Below are positions 24,131 to 34,579 of a stretch of 64,000 bases of DNA, in pieces. Position 1 is the stretch's first letter. Every line of letters begins with the position of its first letter. Under the pieces are notes generated by a model. It ran no database searches, was not told the origin of the DNA, and saw only the letters and a program-made list of their open reading frames with translations. The position numbers and the translations under genes were made by a program. Source of the DNA: Nelumbo lutea (Eukaryota > Streptophyta > Magnoliopsida > Proteales > Nelumbonaceae); contig JAKGHH010000003.1 in assembly GCA_022828595.1 (NCBI GenBank), positions 102,137,583 to 102,201,582 of the forward strand, read 5' to 3'.

Positions 24131-25047
24131 GTAGGAACAGAATAGATTATCCCGAAATGCCAATCATGATGGGGAAATATGAGACAATGTTGATGACCCA
24201 CTAGCACTATAAATGCGTCAGACTTAAGAGTGTAAAGAGATGAACATGCAGAATGTTCAGAAAAGAAAATGTAACCATAAGACCAACTTGCCAAACTTTA
24301 AACAGTAACATAGCTGGTATTTGGGAGCCATAGCATGACTGTTCCATATTCTTGTTGTCATGCGAACAGGTGGCCACCTAATAATGTTCTCTAGACTGTA
24401 CTTGAATCTACTGCCAGTGATATGTCGCAATTGTACCACAACATGTGTCGCTACTGTGATGGGTTAAATTTGCTCAACCAAGGCAACCATCCACAATATA
24501 CGCTGTAGAATCACCAAAAGAGCTACAATATTCAATTTCGTAGTAACTTTAACGTTTCCATACTAATCCACCTGCAAGTAGTCCCCTTATTTAATAAACC
24601 AAAACTCCATTATGGAATTCATACCGTGAGCCTAAGATCAATAGTTATGGGTTATGGCAGTGAGTTTGTAAACAAAAGCGCTAACTTCGTCAAGATCAAT
24701 CCACATATACATCCCAATATGCAACGGCACAAAATCTTCTAAGAAATAACTCTTCTCAATATATATAGCCAACCACCTTCTTTCATTAATCAAAGGCGCA
24801 GACGGAAATTTCACATGGCATACTTCTCGGTTTACTCAAAAAAAAATCTAAAAAAAGAATGCAAAATCCATTAAACCCTAAATAAGCCAGAATCAGAGAG
24901 AAAGAGAGAATGAAAGGTTGATTAAACAAAAAGGAGAAAAGAAATCACACTGGAAAAAAAATTGATTTGAGGTTAACCAGATAAATAATGAAGGAGAGAA
25001 GAAAACTTCAAGGCCTGCTTCTCGCAATCTGGAATTTTACTTTTTAC

Positions 25048-25200
25048 CTGAGAAACGAATAGAAGCGGATCTATTCAGCAACGATGTACCGAATCTGATC
25101 GCGTCTAACTGTTTTGATTGGATGAAGTGGCGGAACCGGAGACGGCGGGAATCCACCGGAGCAGAGAAGATACTGCTAGCCGGCGACGCCGAGAAATGGC
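25048..25200 (-). other. probable 5' UTR exon of PP4R2
   Basis: On the minus strand the sequence CGTTTCTCAG is followed by the donor GTAAAA at 25047. The exon upstream of it has no ATG that joins the coding frame. It pairs with the acceptor at 23229. The transcription start cannot be fixed from sequence; 25200 is an estimate. Confidence 0.45.
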
Positions 25201-25612
25201 CTGAAAATACACAGAAAGACTGTGGAGTTCAAGTGTGCAACAACTAATAGCTATAAATTTCCCATTTTGCGAAGCAGGATTTCAGTCTGAGAATATATCC
25301 GATGCGACTTGTAGAGCACATAATAATGTGGAGCACTCCTTTGTACGGGCCCCACTCATCGATCGACAGCTACAGTTGAACCCTAATAAGTCCTTCTAAG
25401 TAGCTAGCGTCGATCTTCAAAGGTAGGCTCGTCCTATATTTCATGCGCAAAGCACGTCCCGGACGAGATCTCAGCCGTTAGATTGAAGGTGAACATCAGC
25501 AGAGACAAACAAAACAATGAGAACCACCAAGCATCCACATGGAATGGGCTTGATGGCATGCAAAGCCCACAGAGAGAATTCACCATTAGCAAGCCTGGAC
25601 CAAGCGATCTTA

Positions 25613-25840
25613 GAGTCCGTTTGGTTCGAGGGAATAGGGGCCTGGATTCGGAATTGGTTGTGCGGAATCCGATTTTCATTCTCATTTTTGTTGGAATGGT
25701 ATTCTCTCATTTGGCGGAATGGCCATTTTCTTCCCTCTCTTAGCAATGAAAATCTACTCCAATTGATTCTAATTTCAGTCTGAACCAAATACGTAAGAAA
25801 AATATACCATTCCAATTCCAACTGAAAATCAAATGGGCCC
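25613..25840. mobile_element. Tourist-like (PIF/Harbinger) MITE, 228 bp
   Basis: Flanked by TTA at 25610-25612 and 25841-25843, the preferred target of this superfamily. The left end is GAGTCCGTTTGGTTCGAGG and the right end read inward is GGGCCCATTTGATTTTCAG. The body is rich in GGAAT and ATTCC words that can pair. It explains the overlapping long reading frames here, which I do not regard as genes. Confidence 0.65.
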
Positions 25841-26507
25841 TTATCTAGGGACAAAAGGTGAAAGCCGTTTGGATTTTTAAGCCATTGAGACAAATTCCAT
25901 TTGTGCCTTATCAAAAGAAAGGCAAATTCCATTAATCAATACTCATAGGAATTGTAATAGAAGTCATGCAGATGAGTTATAAAGGAGAAAGTTGGAAACT
26001 ACATTAGTTTGGGAGAGATCTACTTAAGTGCTCACAAGACCATGCTCACACCTTTCGCACATATTGGGAATATTTCTGTACTTGTATGTTATCTTTCGTG
26101 CAGAGATATTCCTAATGCAAGGTTGTAAGGGATTATGCAAACGGTGTGAACAAATGACTATCTAAAAACCAAGGTTGCAAGTATTGCTCACATTGATAAA
26201 AAAAAATATGAAATTGTTCATAACAATACAAAATTAAAAAAAAAAAAAAAAAAGAAAGAAAAAAATCCTAGAGATTTTATTGATTTCTAAAACCTTGTCA
26301 CTCAGCATCACTACCCAAGAGAGAGGTAGGTTGAACCCAGTGTAACTGTAACATCTATCAGGCGGGTTTTCATCAAAACTCATAAGGGTTTTGGTTGGTC
26401 AAATCCTTCCTGGTATCATGTATTTTCAACCAGTCCGGATCACGTAGGCACGACATTGTAAGTGCATTCATTGAGCACTTGGAAAAGTTTTTGGCATATG
26501 TCCTTTA

Positions 26508-26917
26508 GGCTCCATTTGTTTGCAGTACAAACACCAAACCGGGGTATTTACATACTATGATTTGTATTTGGGAGCATTTTTTTGGTATGTAAAAAAGTAA
26601 TGATTATCAGGTAAAAAATGTATTATCTAACATTTTTGTACTCTGAAAATTAAGAGAGCATTATTGTACCTATTTTTTGGATACAATTTTGTATTCTTTT
26701 TTTATAATCAACCTTTTAATGAAAGTTAAGCCATTGGAATATAAGGTAGTTGGAACATTTAAAGATGAGGCCCACACTTAGCACTAATTTCAAACAAACA
26801 AGATGAGTGCAAAAACGGTTTAAAATCCAAACTATGTCCATGTTTGCATTCATGAACTGAAAAAAGAGTAAATATACAATGTACATATTTGCATTTGCAT
26901 TGCAATCAAACGCAGCC
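26508..26917. mobile_element. Tourist-like MITE, 410 bp
   Basis: Flanked by TTA at 26505-26507 and 26918-26920. The left end is GGCTCCATTTGTTTGCAGTA and the right end read inward is GGCTGCGTTTGATTGCAATG. Its centre is A/T-rich with no coding potential. Confidence 0.7.
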
Positions 26918-26920
26918 TTA

Positions 26921-28150
26921 AAATACCCCCTACCTATTCTTGAAGAATATTAAAACCAGTTTGAACAGTTGTCAAAATATTTATGTAAATATGCTCCTAA
27001 TGACTTAAACTAAACTGACATTCTGACTTGTTCCACTATATTAAAAGTGCATCTCAGTAATCTACACAATAATTTGAATCTTTTAATAGCATTTAACTTT
27101 TCTGCATGTTTTTTTTTCTCTAGAAGTGAATAAAAACCATGGCTTGTAATCTATGGAAGCAACATAGGAGAAGAGACCTTAGACTTGACTTTATTTTTGG
27201 CTTAAAACTTACTCCTTTTGTATTCACACCATGGCTTAAAGTTGAGGTCAATGTAACAAAGACCACTTTAGATTATAACCAAAATTGGCAGCATGAGCAG
27301 GTATCCTGGTAGCAAAGACTATTGACACTTCCAGTGACAACAACTCTCCAAGTTATTCCATTTATTCCATCTTTGTTTGGACCAAATCATGGATAGTTAC
27401 TTCCCACCAAGGAAGCAAGAGACCATGTGGTCATCTCTAGGGCTTGTGATGTAATTTTCAGGCCCACCTTTTATTTATCAGTTATGAGTAGGTCATAGGT
27501 AACTTTACAAGAACTAAAGGACTAGAAAACCCACAAGGATGAGGAACGAGTTCATGGTGATGCAGATATTGATAGTTAAGGTAGAAGGAAGCAAAAAGTA
27601 ACCTTTTTGAATGGGGCTCTAGGGTAGGGGATTTGTTGTGGATATTAGATTTGAGCCCAAAGTTCTAAATCCAGGTTGTGTTGAGTTTAAGTTGCACCAT
27701 ATGTAGCTCATATAATGATTAGAATTGTTAGGGTTGCGCCTTTAGTGAGCCCCTGACCTGATTTAACAGTAGTAGTATGCCCTCTCCAATAGCAATGAGA
27801 ACTTTGGTTCTTATATGTTTAGGTAGATATAGACTTGAAGGAATGGTCTATGGACCTTTTAGTTTTATGGCACTGATAGTGTTTAATTGATAAACATTTT
27901 GTAAGAAGTTGCATGGAAAAGCAAGAAAAAAATTCATCTTTTAATGCTTTATTTGGTTTGTGTGAAGATTTGAGTGGGATGGGATGGGATGAGAAAATGT
28001 GAAATCTTAATTTTCTATTGTTTGGTTATACAAAGGAGAATAATGGAAATATTCCTTTTCCCATGTTTGTTTTGTGGAAAATAATTAAGAGAATAATATT
28101 TGGTTTAGTTTTTTTATGTCAACCAAACTTAAAAAATAAAATATTACATT
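26921..28150. other. spacer without recognised features
   Basis: No gene supported. 27950-28140 holds GGGATGGGATGGGATGAG and TTTGGTTTGT words resembling the inverted-end element at 34580-35903 and may be a fragment of it. Confidence 0.35.
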
Positions 28151-28483
28151 ATATTCAAAACGGCAAATTTCTTAAACTACCCTTATGGTTTAGTTAATTG
28201 ATTAACTCTACCCTTACTGTTTACATATTGTCTTAAAGTATCCCTACTATTTCTGATAATTGACAACGGAAAAAAAAAAACCACAGAATTTTGAATTTAC
28301 CCTCCATTATTCTTCAAATTATAAAAAATAAAACTCAATTGATAAAAATTTTGAAGAACTAATCCATTGTGAATTTATTCGAGGTGATGCTTTTCAATGG
28401 GTCTGATCTTTGACGTTGGTGCATCGGGTTCTAACTGCCATTAATGGAACCTAAGCCATATCTCAATGCAATCTACATGGAAG

Positions 28484-28882
28484 TAGGGGTGGATTGAGCT
28501 GAGCCGAGCCGAATTGTGCTAGGCTCGAGACTATTCTACAAGGCTCGAGCTCGGTTCGAGCCAGAACCTTGAGCTCGAGCTCGGCTTGAGTCAAAAGTTC
28601 ATAAGCTCAAGCTCAGCTCACTTTATATTTTATAAAAATAAAAATCATATATAAATTTTTTATTTTATATTTAAAATATTAAGAATTATAATATTTATTA
28701 ATTATAATATTTTTATTATATATATTATTTTCTATAATTATATATATATAGATATTCGAGTTGGATCATGAGCCTTACGAGTCAAGCTCTAATAGGCTCG
28801 AGCTCGGCTAAAACCAAGCCGAGCAGAGCTTTTCACAAGCCGAGCTCGAGCTCGTGAAAAGCTCGGCTCGTTGCCACCCCTA
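28484..28882. mobile_element. hAT-type MITE, 399 bp, nested in the Mutator-like element
   Basis: A perfect 8-bp target-site duplication CATGGAAG lies at 28476-28483 and 28883-28890. The ends are TAGGGGTGGATTGAGCTGAG on the left and TAGGGGTGGCAACGAGCCGA from the right. Both arms are dense in GAGCTCGAGC and GGCTCG words, and a very A/T-rich core lies between them. Other elements starting TAGGGGTG are at 31332-31663 and 58990-59104. Confidence 0.87.
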
Positions 28883-29362
28883 CATGGAAGGCATGGGTAC
28901 AAAAGAGGAGGGTGTGGATGTAGTCATTTTCTTCGAAACCAAGCATACAAATGGCATAGTCATGGCTCCCGCTGCCAACCAATCCACTGTGAAGGTTCAT
29001 TCGAATCATAATGAGTATGATCTCTTTAACAAGAAATAAATGCAATTGACATGGAAAGCATGAGAATGAAAGAAATAAATGAGAAGAGAGAGGAGGAGGA
29101 GGATCACCACCGCCGGTGAGACCGATATTTGTTATTTAATATTTATAGACCAATCGAGAAAGTCCCCTTCATTGGACAGATTTTCCTCTAAGCAACAAAG
29201 GCATGGAAATTGCTACAATGGCTACGAATGCATTTAACCTTCTCTCTACTCCCTTTGAAGAAGCACCAATCTTCCTCCCCGTCTCTCTCATGGTGACTTC
29301 CTCTCTCCTTTGCCTTCTGCGTTTCCATTGTTGCTCCTTCACGCACTAGGCCGACTCCCACT

Positions 29363-29500
29363 TTTGTTGTGGTGGCCCTGGATGCAAAACCTACTATCCT
29401 CATGGTTGAAAAGCTCAAACAGGCCAGACTCGACCTATTAAAGAACTTTGCCAATGTTGACTGCTCTTATAACATGACCCAAGATGAACTCTGCTCCTCA
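29363..29500 (+). pseudogene. captured fragment of D-3-phosphoglycerate dehydrogenase
   Basis: One open stretch reads DAKPTILMVEKL, then LDLLKNFANVDCSYNMTQDE. This matches the N-terminal start of the mature plant PGDH, where family members read KPTILVAEKL and NVDCSYNMTPEEL. PGDH makes 3-phosphohydroxypyruvate in plastidial serine synthesis. Only about 46 residues remain. The sequence before it (from an ATG at 29217) could be a degraded transit-peptide region, but it has a stop before the match. After the match the sequence breaks into a scrambled direct repeat (GATGAACTTTGC and TAGGCCGACCCCCACTTTT words). The fragment lies between the inverted ends of a Mutator-like element, so capture is the likely origin. 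Confidence 0.65.
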
Positions 29501-29989
29501 CGTGCCAAGCCAGCTCTAGGATGAACTTTGCTAACGTTGATAGCTCAAGCAGGATGAACTTTGCCCCTCATGCATTAGGCCGACCCCCACTTTTGTTGAT
29601 TGCTTTTTCATCAATAACTTTAGAGAAACTTACATCATAAACAAAATCCGGCTTGCTTTCTGCAAGTTCTTGCTTCTCTTGAATCTCATTGTCTATCTCC
29701 GCATTATTTACAATTGTCAAAAAAAATGAGGGTACTTTAAAACAATATGTAAACAATAAAGATATAATTAGTCAATTAACTAAACCATAAGAGTAGCTTA
29801 AGAAATTTGCCCTATTCAAAAAGATTTGTATATCCATGCCCAAAGAAGGGAATACCACATTTCAGTTCCCTTCTTACAAATAGTGTATGCTATTTTATAA
29901 GCTATCTCATTTTTCGGCCTATTTACATGATTAATACTATATATTTCATAAATCAGGATAGCTATTGATGCTGCTCAATTTGAGGTAGT

Positions 29990-30520
29990 GCACCAACCAA
30001 GGAGGGCAATTTAGATAGTCCCCGCTAGCAAGTCAGGGCCGAGCTTCAAGGACAAGGCTGCGCTTCAAAATCTGCGATCAAGGAGGAAGTCAGAGGCCCA
30101 AGGAATTACCCCCGAGTAAGTATTCCGATGCTCAAGTCAGTAGGAGATGATGGATGGCCGGGCCGAGCTGTAGGGATGTTGGTCTAGGCTAATTAGCAGT
30201 GTGGGTGTTCAAAGTCAAAAGTCCCTTATCTTGAGCATGGAGTACATTTTTATAACCAGAGGGTCCGTATCCTGATCGAAGTAGATTTCCAAGAAAATCG
30301 GGGCAGAATTCCTCGCCAAAGTTACAGGGAGTAGAGTCTTACTCCTTGACGGAATTGTCTTCTCATCCCTATCCGCTAGGCAGGCTTATCTGTAAGGCGT
30401 AGCTGATGTGGTCGGCGGAATCACGACAATGCTGTAGCCCAACCAGACTGTGCCGACATAGCCGAACTGTGACAGATGGCCACAGGCCTCATGGCTAGTT
30501 CAGCCATGTCCCCAACAACT
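29990..30520. other. GC-richer block, possible LTR remnant, unassigned
   Basis: The block is clearly richer in G/C than its surroundings, with words such as GGGCCGAGCT and GGCCGGGCCGAG and an ending GTCCCCAACA. This resembles a decayed Gypsy-type LTR. I could not find matching ends or a target-site duplication. Confidence 0.3.
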
Positions 30521-30879
30521 CTATTACTTCATTCATATATATCTTATCACACTAGTTACAGTCTGATTTAGGTTGTTTAAACACATAACTATCAAAAAAA
30601 ATATTTATTTGATAGATTTTCGCCTTTATAGCCGCTTTTCTTCCTTGTAGTAATGCCTGGCATTCAACTTCCAAAGGATTTAGATCTTAAGATGTGCAAC
30701 CTGCCATTGCTATCACCCTACAATTTTGCTTGACAACACACAAGATGTAGCAGCCCTATTAAGATGAGGTATACTGGTACACAAGAACCATATGTATATT
30801 CTCCATAACCGCAAAGTTTAATAAAAAACAGTGAAATATGTTACAGCCATGGGATAAGATTTATGTTTTCATACAATCT

Positions 30880-31304
30880 TATGTTTATAGCATCCTCTTT
30901 TTTTTTTTTTTTCATTGTTTCCAAATGTACACCACAAAGAAGGCATGTTTTATCCTCTTCGTGGTGGATAAGGGTGGTCTGGACCTTGTGGGTAAGGGCT
31001 TTCCTAATAGAGACTCCATTGGACCTTACAAGAGTTTCCCATCTAGAAGCATAGTGGTTCACAACCCCTTGGACCCCAATTTCCGTATCCTCTCAGATAT
31101 CTTCCAAATTCAGGGCCAATTGGAAGATGTCCAATTCAAGTATGTAAATCGTTTTGTAAATTAAGTGGCCCACTGCTTAGCTCGTTGTGCTAGAGACCAT
31201 GTATCATTTCGCTCCGTGGCCAACATAGTTTTGTAATTTCTACTGTTTTGAACTTTTCTAATGAATGCCTGCGGACTTTTAATCAGAAAAAAAAAAAAAT
31301 GTAT
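30880..31304 (+). mobile_element. 5'-truncated LINE with an RNase H C-terminal remnant
   Basis: The reading frame 30838-31164 ends in LEDVQFKYVNRFVN. After a stop it continues as VAHCLARCARDHVSF, the C-terminal end of the RNase H domain of plant LINEs. A 3' UTR with AATGAATGCCTGCGG and a run of 13 A residues (about 31288-31300) follows. The left boundary is uncertain and no duplication was found. Confidence 0.55.
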
Positions 31305-31331
31305 GCAGATTTTACTATATAAATGTAAGAG

Positions 31332-31663
31332 TAGGGGTGTTCACGGTCCAGTTTGGTGCGGTTTGGAGAAGATCTCTCTCCAAATCAAACCATTTTATTA
31401 TGGTTTGGTGTGATTTCTAATACGATTTAGAGACTTGGACCATTATATGATTCTATTGGGCTTGATCCAATTAGAAAGCCCAAATAGCTTTCCTAAAAAT
31501 TAAAACTTAAAACTGTTATCTTATTATAAAATAAAGAATTTATACCATAAACTGTAATTTAGAAAATCACCAAACTGAACCAAAATGTTTTTTAGGTGTA
31601 AACCAAACCAAACCGCAAATTCGGTTTGGTTTTACAATTTAAACTATATAATGAACACCCCTA
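31332..31663. mobile_element. hAT-type MITE, 332 bp
   Basis: A perfect 8-bp target-site duplication TGTAAGAG lies at 31324-31331 and 31664-31671. The ends are TAGGGGTGTTCACGGTCCAG on the left and TAGGGGTGTTCATTATATAG from the right. The arms carry GGTTTGGTG and AACCAAACC words. Confidence 0.87.
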
Positions 31664-31934
31664 TGTAAGAGTTTGAATGCTTCCATAGCAATCGATCATG
31701 GTGCAAGTGACTAAAAGGAATGATTTTCATTATTTCCTCCATATCGCCTTAAAGGGAAAATTTAAACAAGAATTTGTAAATCCCATTGACCTTTTGGTGG
31801 GGATGAAAGTTCAATACATCTTCTTGACTTAAAAGAAAGTTAAAAAAATTATTGTTTAATACCCAAAATAAACTATAAATATAAAGAAAAACAAACAAAA
31901 ACCACATTAATTAGATTTTTAATGAGTGAGTATC

Positions 31935-32270
31935 ATGGTTTTCAAAACCAGACTGGATGGTCAGACCGGAAAAATTGGGAATCGGTCACCTGATCGGTTC
32001 CGTTTTTAAAAACCATGGTGTATAAAGACCTGACCGATTCCATTTTCCTCCAAGACTGTTTTTTCCCCCCAAACCATTAATTTTAGTCAGCAAACCGCTG
32101 AACCGGCCAGTTAACCGTTTGAACATTTTGAACCGTTTTCTAATTACTTAATTTTTTGTAATTCTTTATTTTTTTATCAGAATGGACTGACCATTCGGGT
32201 CAAATGATCAGACCGTTCAAACTGATAATCAGACCCCTGATCGGTTCGTTTTTAAAAAGCATGGTGTATA
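31935..32270. mobile_element. hAT-like MITE with a partial internal duplication
   Basis: The left end CATGGTTTTCAAAACCAGAC and an internal end (TTTTTAAAAACCATGGTGTAT near 32010) delimit an inner block. The outer right end, TTTTTAAAAAGCATGGTGTAT near 32252, repeats the same junction. The words ACCAGACTGG, GATCGGTTC and AGAATGG-type spacing are shared with copies near 41930, 46130 and 60270. The flanks GTGAGTAT and GTGTATAT are an imperfect duplication. Confidence 0.5.
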
Positions 32271-33447
32271 TAATGAGTTACGAATCAATGAATAAAGAAG
32301 AGTGCTAATGGAACTTGATAATCTTGACTAATTAAATTGAAACAGGGCAAGATGAAGGCAAAACCAAACGTGGAGGAATCTTGTGCAATACAGGCCCGCC
32401 AACCTACTGAAGAATTTTTTGGAAGGAATGAAGTAGATACAGATTAAGTCCTTTATAGTGTCGGGGCTCGGGGATAAGAAGAAATATGAAATTCAGCGTA
32501 TGCATCAATGGAGGAGGGTGGGATTGTTTTGAGACGCTGTAAAAAATAGAAATAAGTCAAATCACTTTTATCATACTTAGGAAAACCCATATTTTAGTTG
32601 TTAAACTCAAGTCGATGAAAAGAGTTCGGACGTAGGTTTTCACTTTTCAGATTGGTTTGAGATGTTGTGAAGCTCTTTTATCGTATCTGAGATCTTGAAC
32701 TCAAGTTGGTGATAAAAACTTGGGTTTTCTTACATTTAGTAAACAGAGGTCAGAAAGGTATTGATGTGATTGACATAGGCCATTCATCATCATTAGGATG
32801 GCTCAGTTTCAGTATGTAAAGTACAAATCTATATCTATATTAAACTGGTACTTTCCTTTTCTATGGTTTATTTTCAAAGTCACTTATCCATTTTTCTGTT
32901 TTTTATTTTTTTTCAAAGGTGTCTATCTTTTTATTTTAAAATTGAATAAAATAACTCAAGTGACCAATGACTTTTAAGAGTTTTAACACTCATTAAAACA
33001 CCATCAACTCTCTCTCTCTCTCCTCATTATATTTAATAATCTCTCCTCATTATATATATATATATATATATGTCAATTTCAATTTAACTATATATAATAG
33101 ATATAATTGCATTAAACTGTAACTATCATTAAAGATTAATTATATTGAAATTGAGATATTCAAGGATGTATTATTGAGCTAAATAATCTACTTCCATTTA
33201 AAATTGTAATCCATTTGAAAATAATAAAAATTATTTAACCATCATAAAAATAATTTAATAAGTTACTTAAATAAAATAAAAATAATTATTATTGATACTT
33301 TTTATTAATATAATAAAAAAAATTAATTAATAAAATGAATAAGATAAATTAAAAATGAATATCAATTTAAATTTAATACAAAATTATCTAACAATTATTA
33401 ATTTTATAATTAAATTTTATTAATTTAAAACCAACTTAAGCTCCACT

Positions 33448-33485
<38 letters not shown>

Positions 33486-34006
33486 ATTAAATTTCATAAG
33501 GAGTTTAAATTAAAAAAAAAACTTAATGTACATAAATAAATTCAGTTTTTACTTATTTAAAAAATTAATAAAATATCAGTTTTAAACATAGTTTAATTAC
33601 TTTAAAATGAATTTATATTTCATTTAAAAATAAGGGAAATTATAAAAACCTCATTGTGTTTTCTAACAATCCTATGAAATTCACAGTGTTTTGACCTTAA
33701 CAAAAACCTTCCCTATTGTGTTGAAAAAAGGTGCAAATACCTTCATTTAGTTATCATTCCAAATAAAAAATGTTGATGCAATGCATTAATTTTACTTCAC
33801 TAGCCTTTTTACATTTGTCAAAGAAGAGTAAGGAGAATTAGTCATTGAAAGTTGTCTAGCAAGATAGATTAGAAGAGAGTAAAGTTGAAACTTTAAAATA
33901 TGTATGATAATGGAGAATACGTACAAAACTTTACATTTGAGCTATGCTTGACATACGAAATGGAGAAGACGAACCCTCTCTAGCAACCCTCCCCCCTCGA
34001 TATACC
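32271..34006. other. A/T-rich spacer
   Basis: No gene supported. It holds TA and AT dinucleotide runs near 33053-33072 and 33449-33480 and a CT run near 33009-33021. 33640-33770 resembles the ends of the Mutator-like family only weakly. Confidence 0.35.
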
Positions 34007-34389
34007 TAGGAATGGAAACGGGGCGGGGGTCATATTCCCTATCCTCGAACCCAAATATGAAATTAACCCCCATCCCCGTCCCTGATCCCCACCAGGGGTA
34101 AAATTTGTCATCCATCCCAGATCCCCGATGGGGATGGGTTCCCCACGGGGACCCGAATCCTTGAAATTGTTTTAGATAATTGTATTTATTTGAAAAATAA
34201 ATTTACTTAAATAAATAAATATTTTAAATTATAAATAAAATTTAAATATATTTTGATATATATAATATAAATAATATAATAATATATATTTAATATATAT
34301 AATAAATAATACAATATATACATAATCCCAACCCCATTGGGTCGGGGAAGTCGGGTCCCCGTCGGAGATGGGGAAAATTGTCATTCCTA
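34007..34389. mobile_element. hAT-type MITE, 383 bp
   Basis: A perfect 8-bp target-site duplication GATATACC lies at 33999-34006 and 34390-34397. The ends are TAGGAATGGAAACGGGGCGG on the left and TAGGAATGACAATTTTCCCC from the right. The arms are rich in GGGGA and TCCCC and the core is A/T-rich. Confidence 0.87.
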
Positions 34390-34579
34390 GATATACCTTC
34401 CTCAATTTTCCTATTTTTCTTCCAAAAATGCCAAACCAAAATCGAGAAAATAAAATCTTTAAAGAATATTCCTATTTTTTCATATCCATTTCTTGCAAAG
34501 AAAACACAACCTAAATATTTTTGTTACAAATCAATGCCATTAGGCACTAAAGAATAAAGAAATCACCCATAAAATCTAA

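Larger units (their letters stand above)
28161..29812. mobile_element. non-autonomous Mutator-like element (Pack-MULE), 1652 bp, with a captured gene piece
   Basis: A perfect 9-bp target-site duplication TATTCAAAA lies at 28152-28160 and 29813-29821, the length typical of Mutator elements. Inverted ends of about 90 bp begin CGGCAAATTTCTTAAACTAC on the left and GGGCAAATTTCTTAAGCTAC from the right. Both continue with GTTTAGTTAATTGA-type and GTTTACATATTGT words. The interior contains a hAT MITE (28484-28882) and a fragment of a 3-phosphoglycerate dehydrogenase gene (29363-29500). No transposase is present. Related ends and subterminal sequence occur at 45859 and 50944. Confidence 0.75.

Noticed and set aside
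25471..25932. 153-codon frame on the minus strand
   Set aside because: It lies largely over a Tourist-like MITE and has no protein-like conserved block. Overlapping frames of similar length exist on both strands, as expected for an inverted-repeat body.
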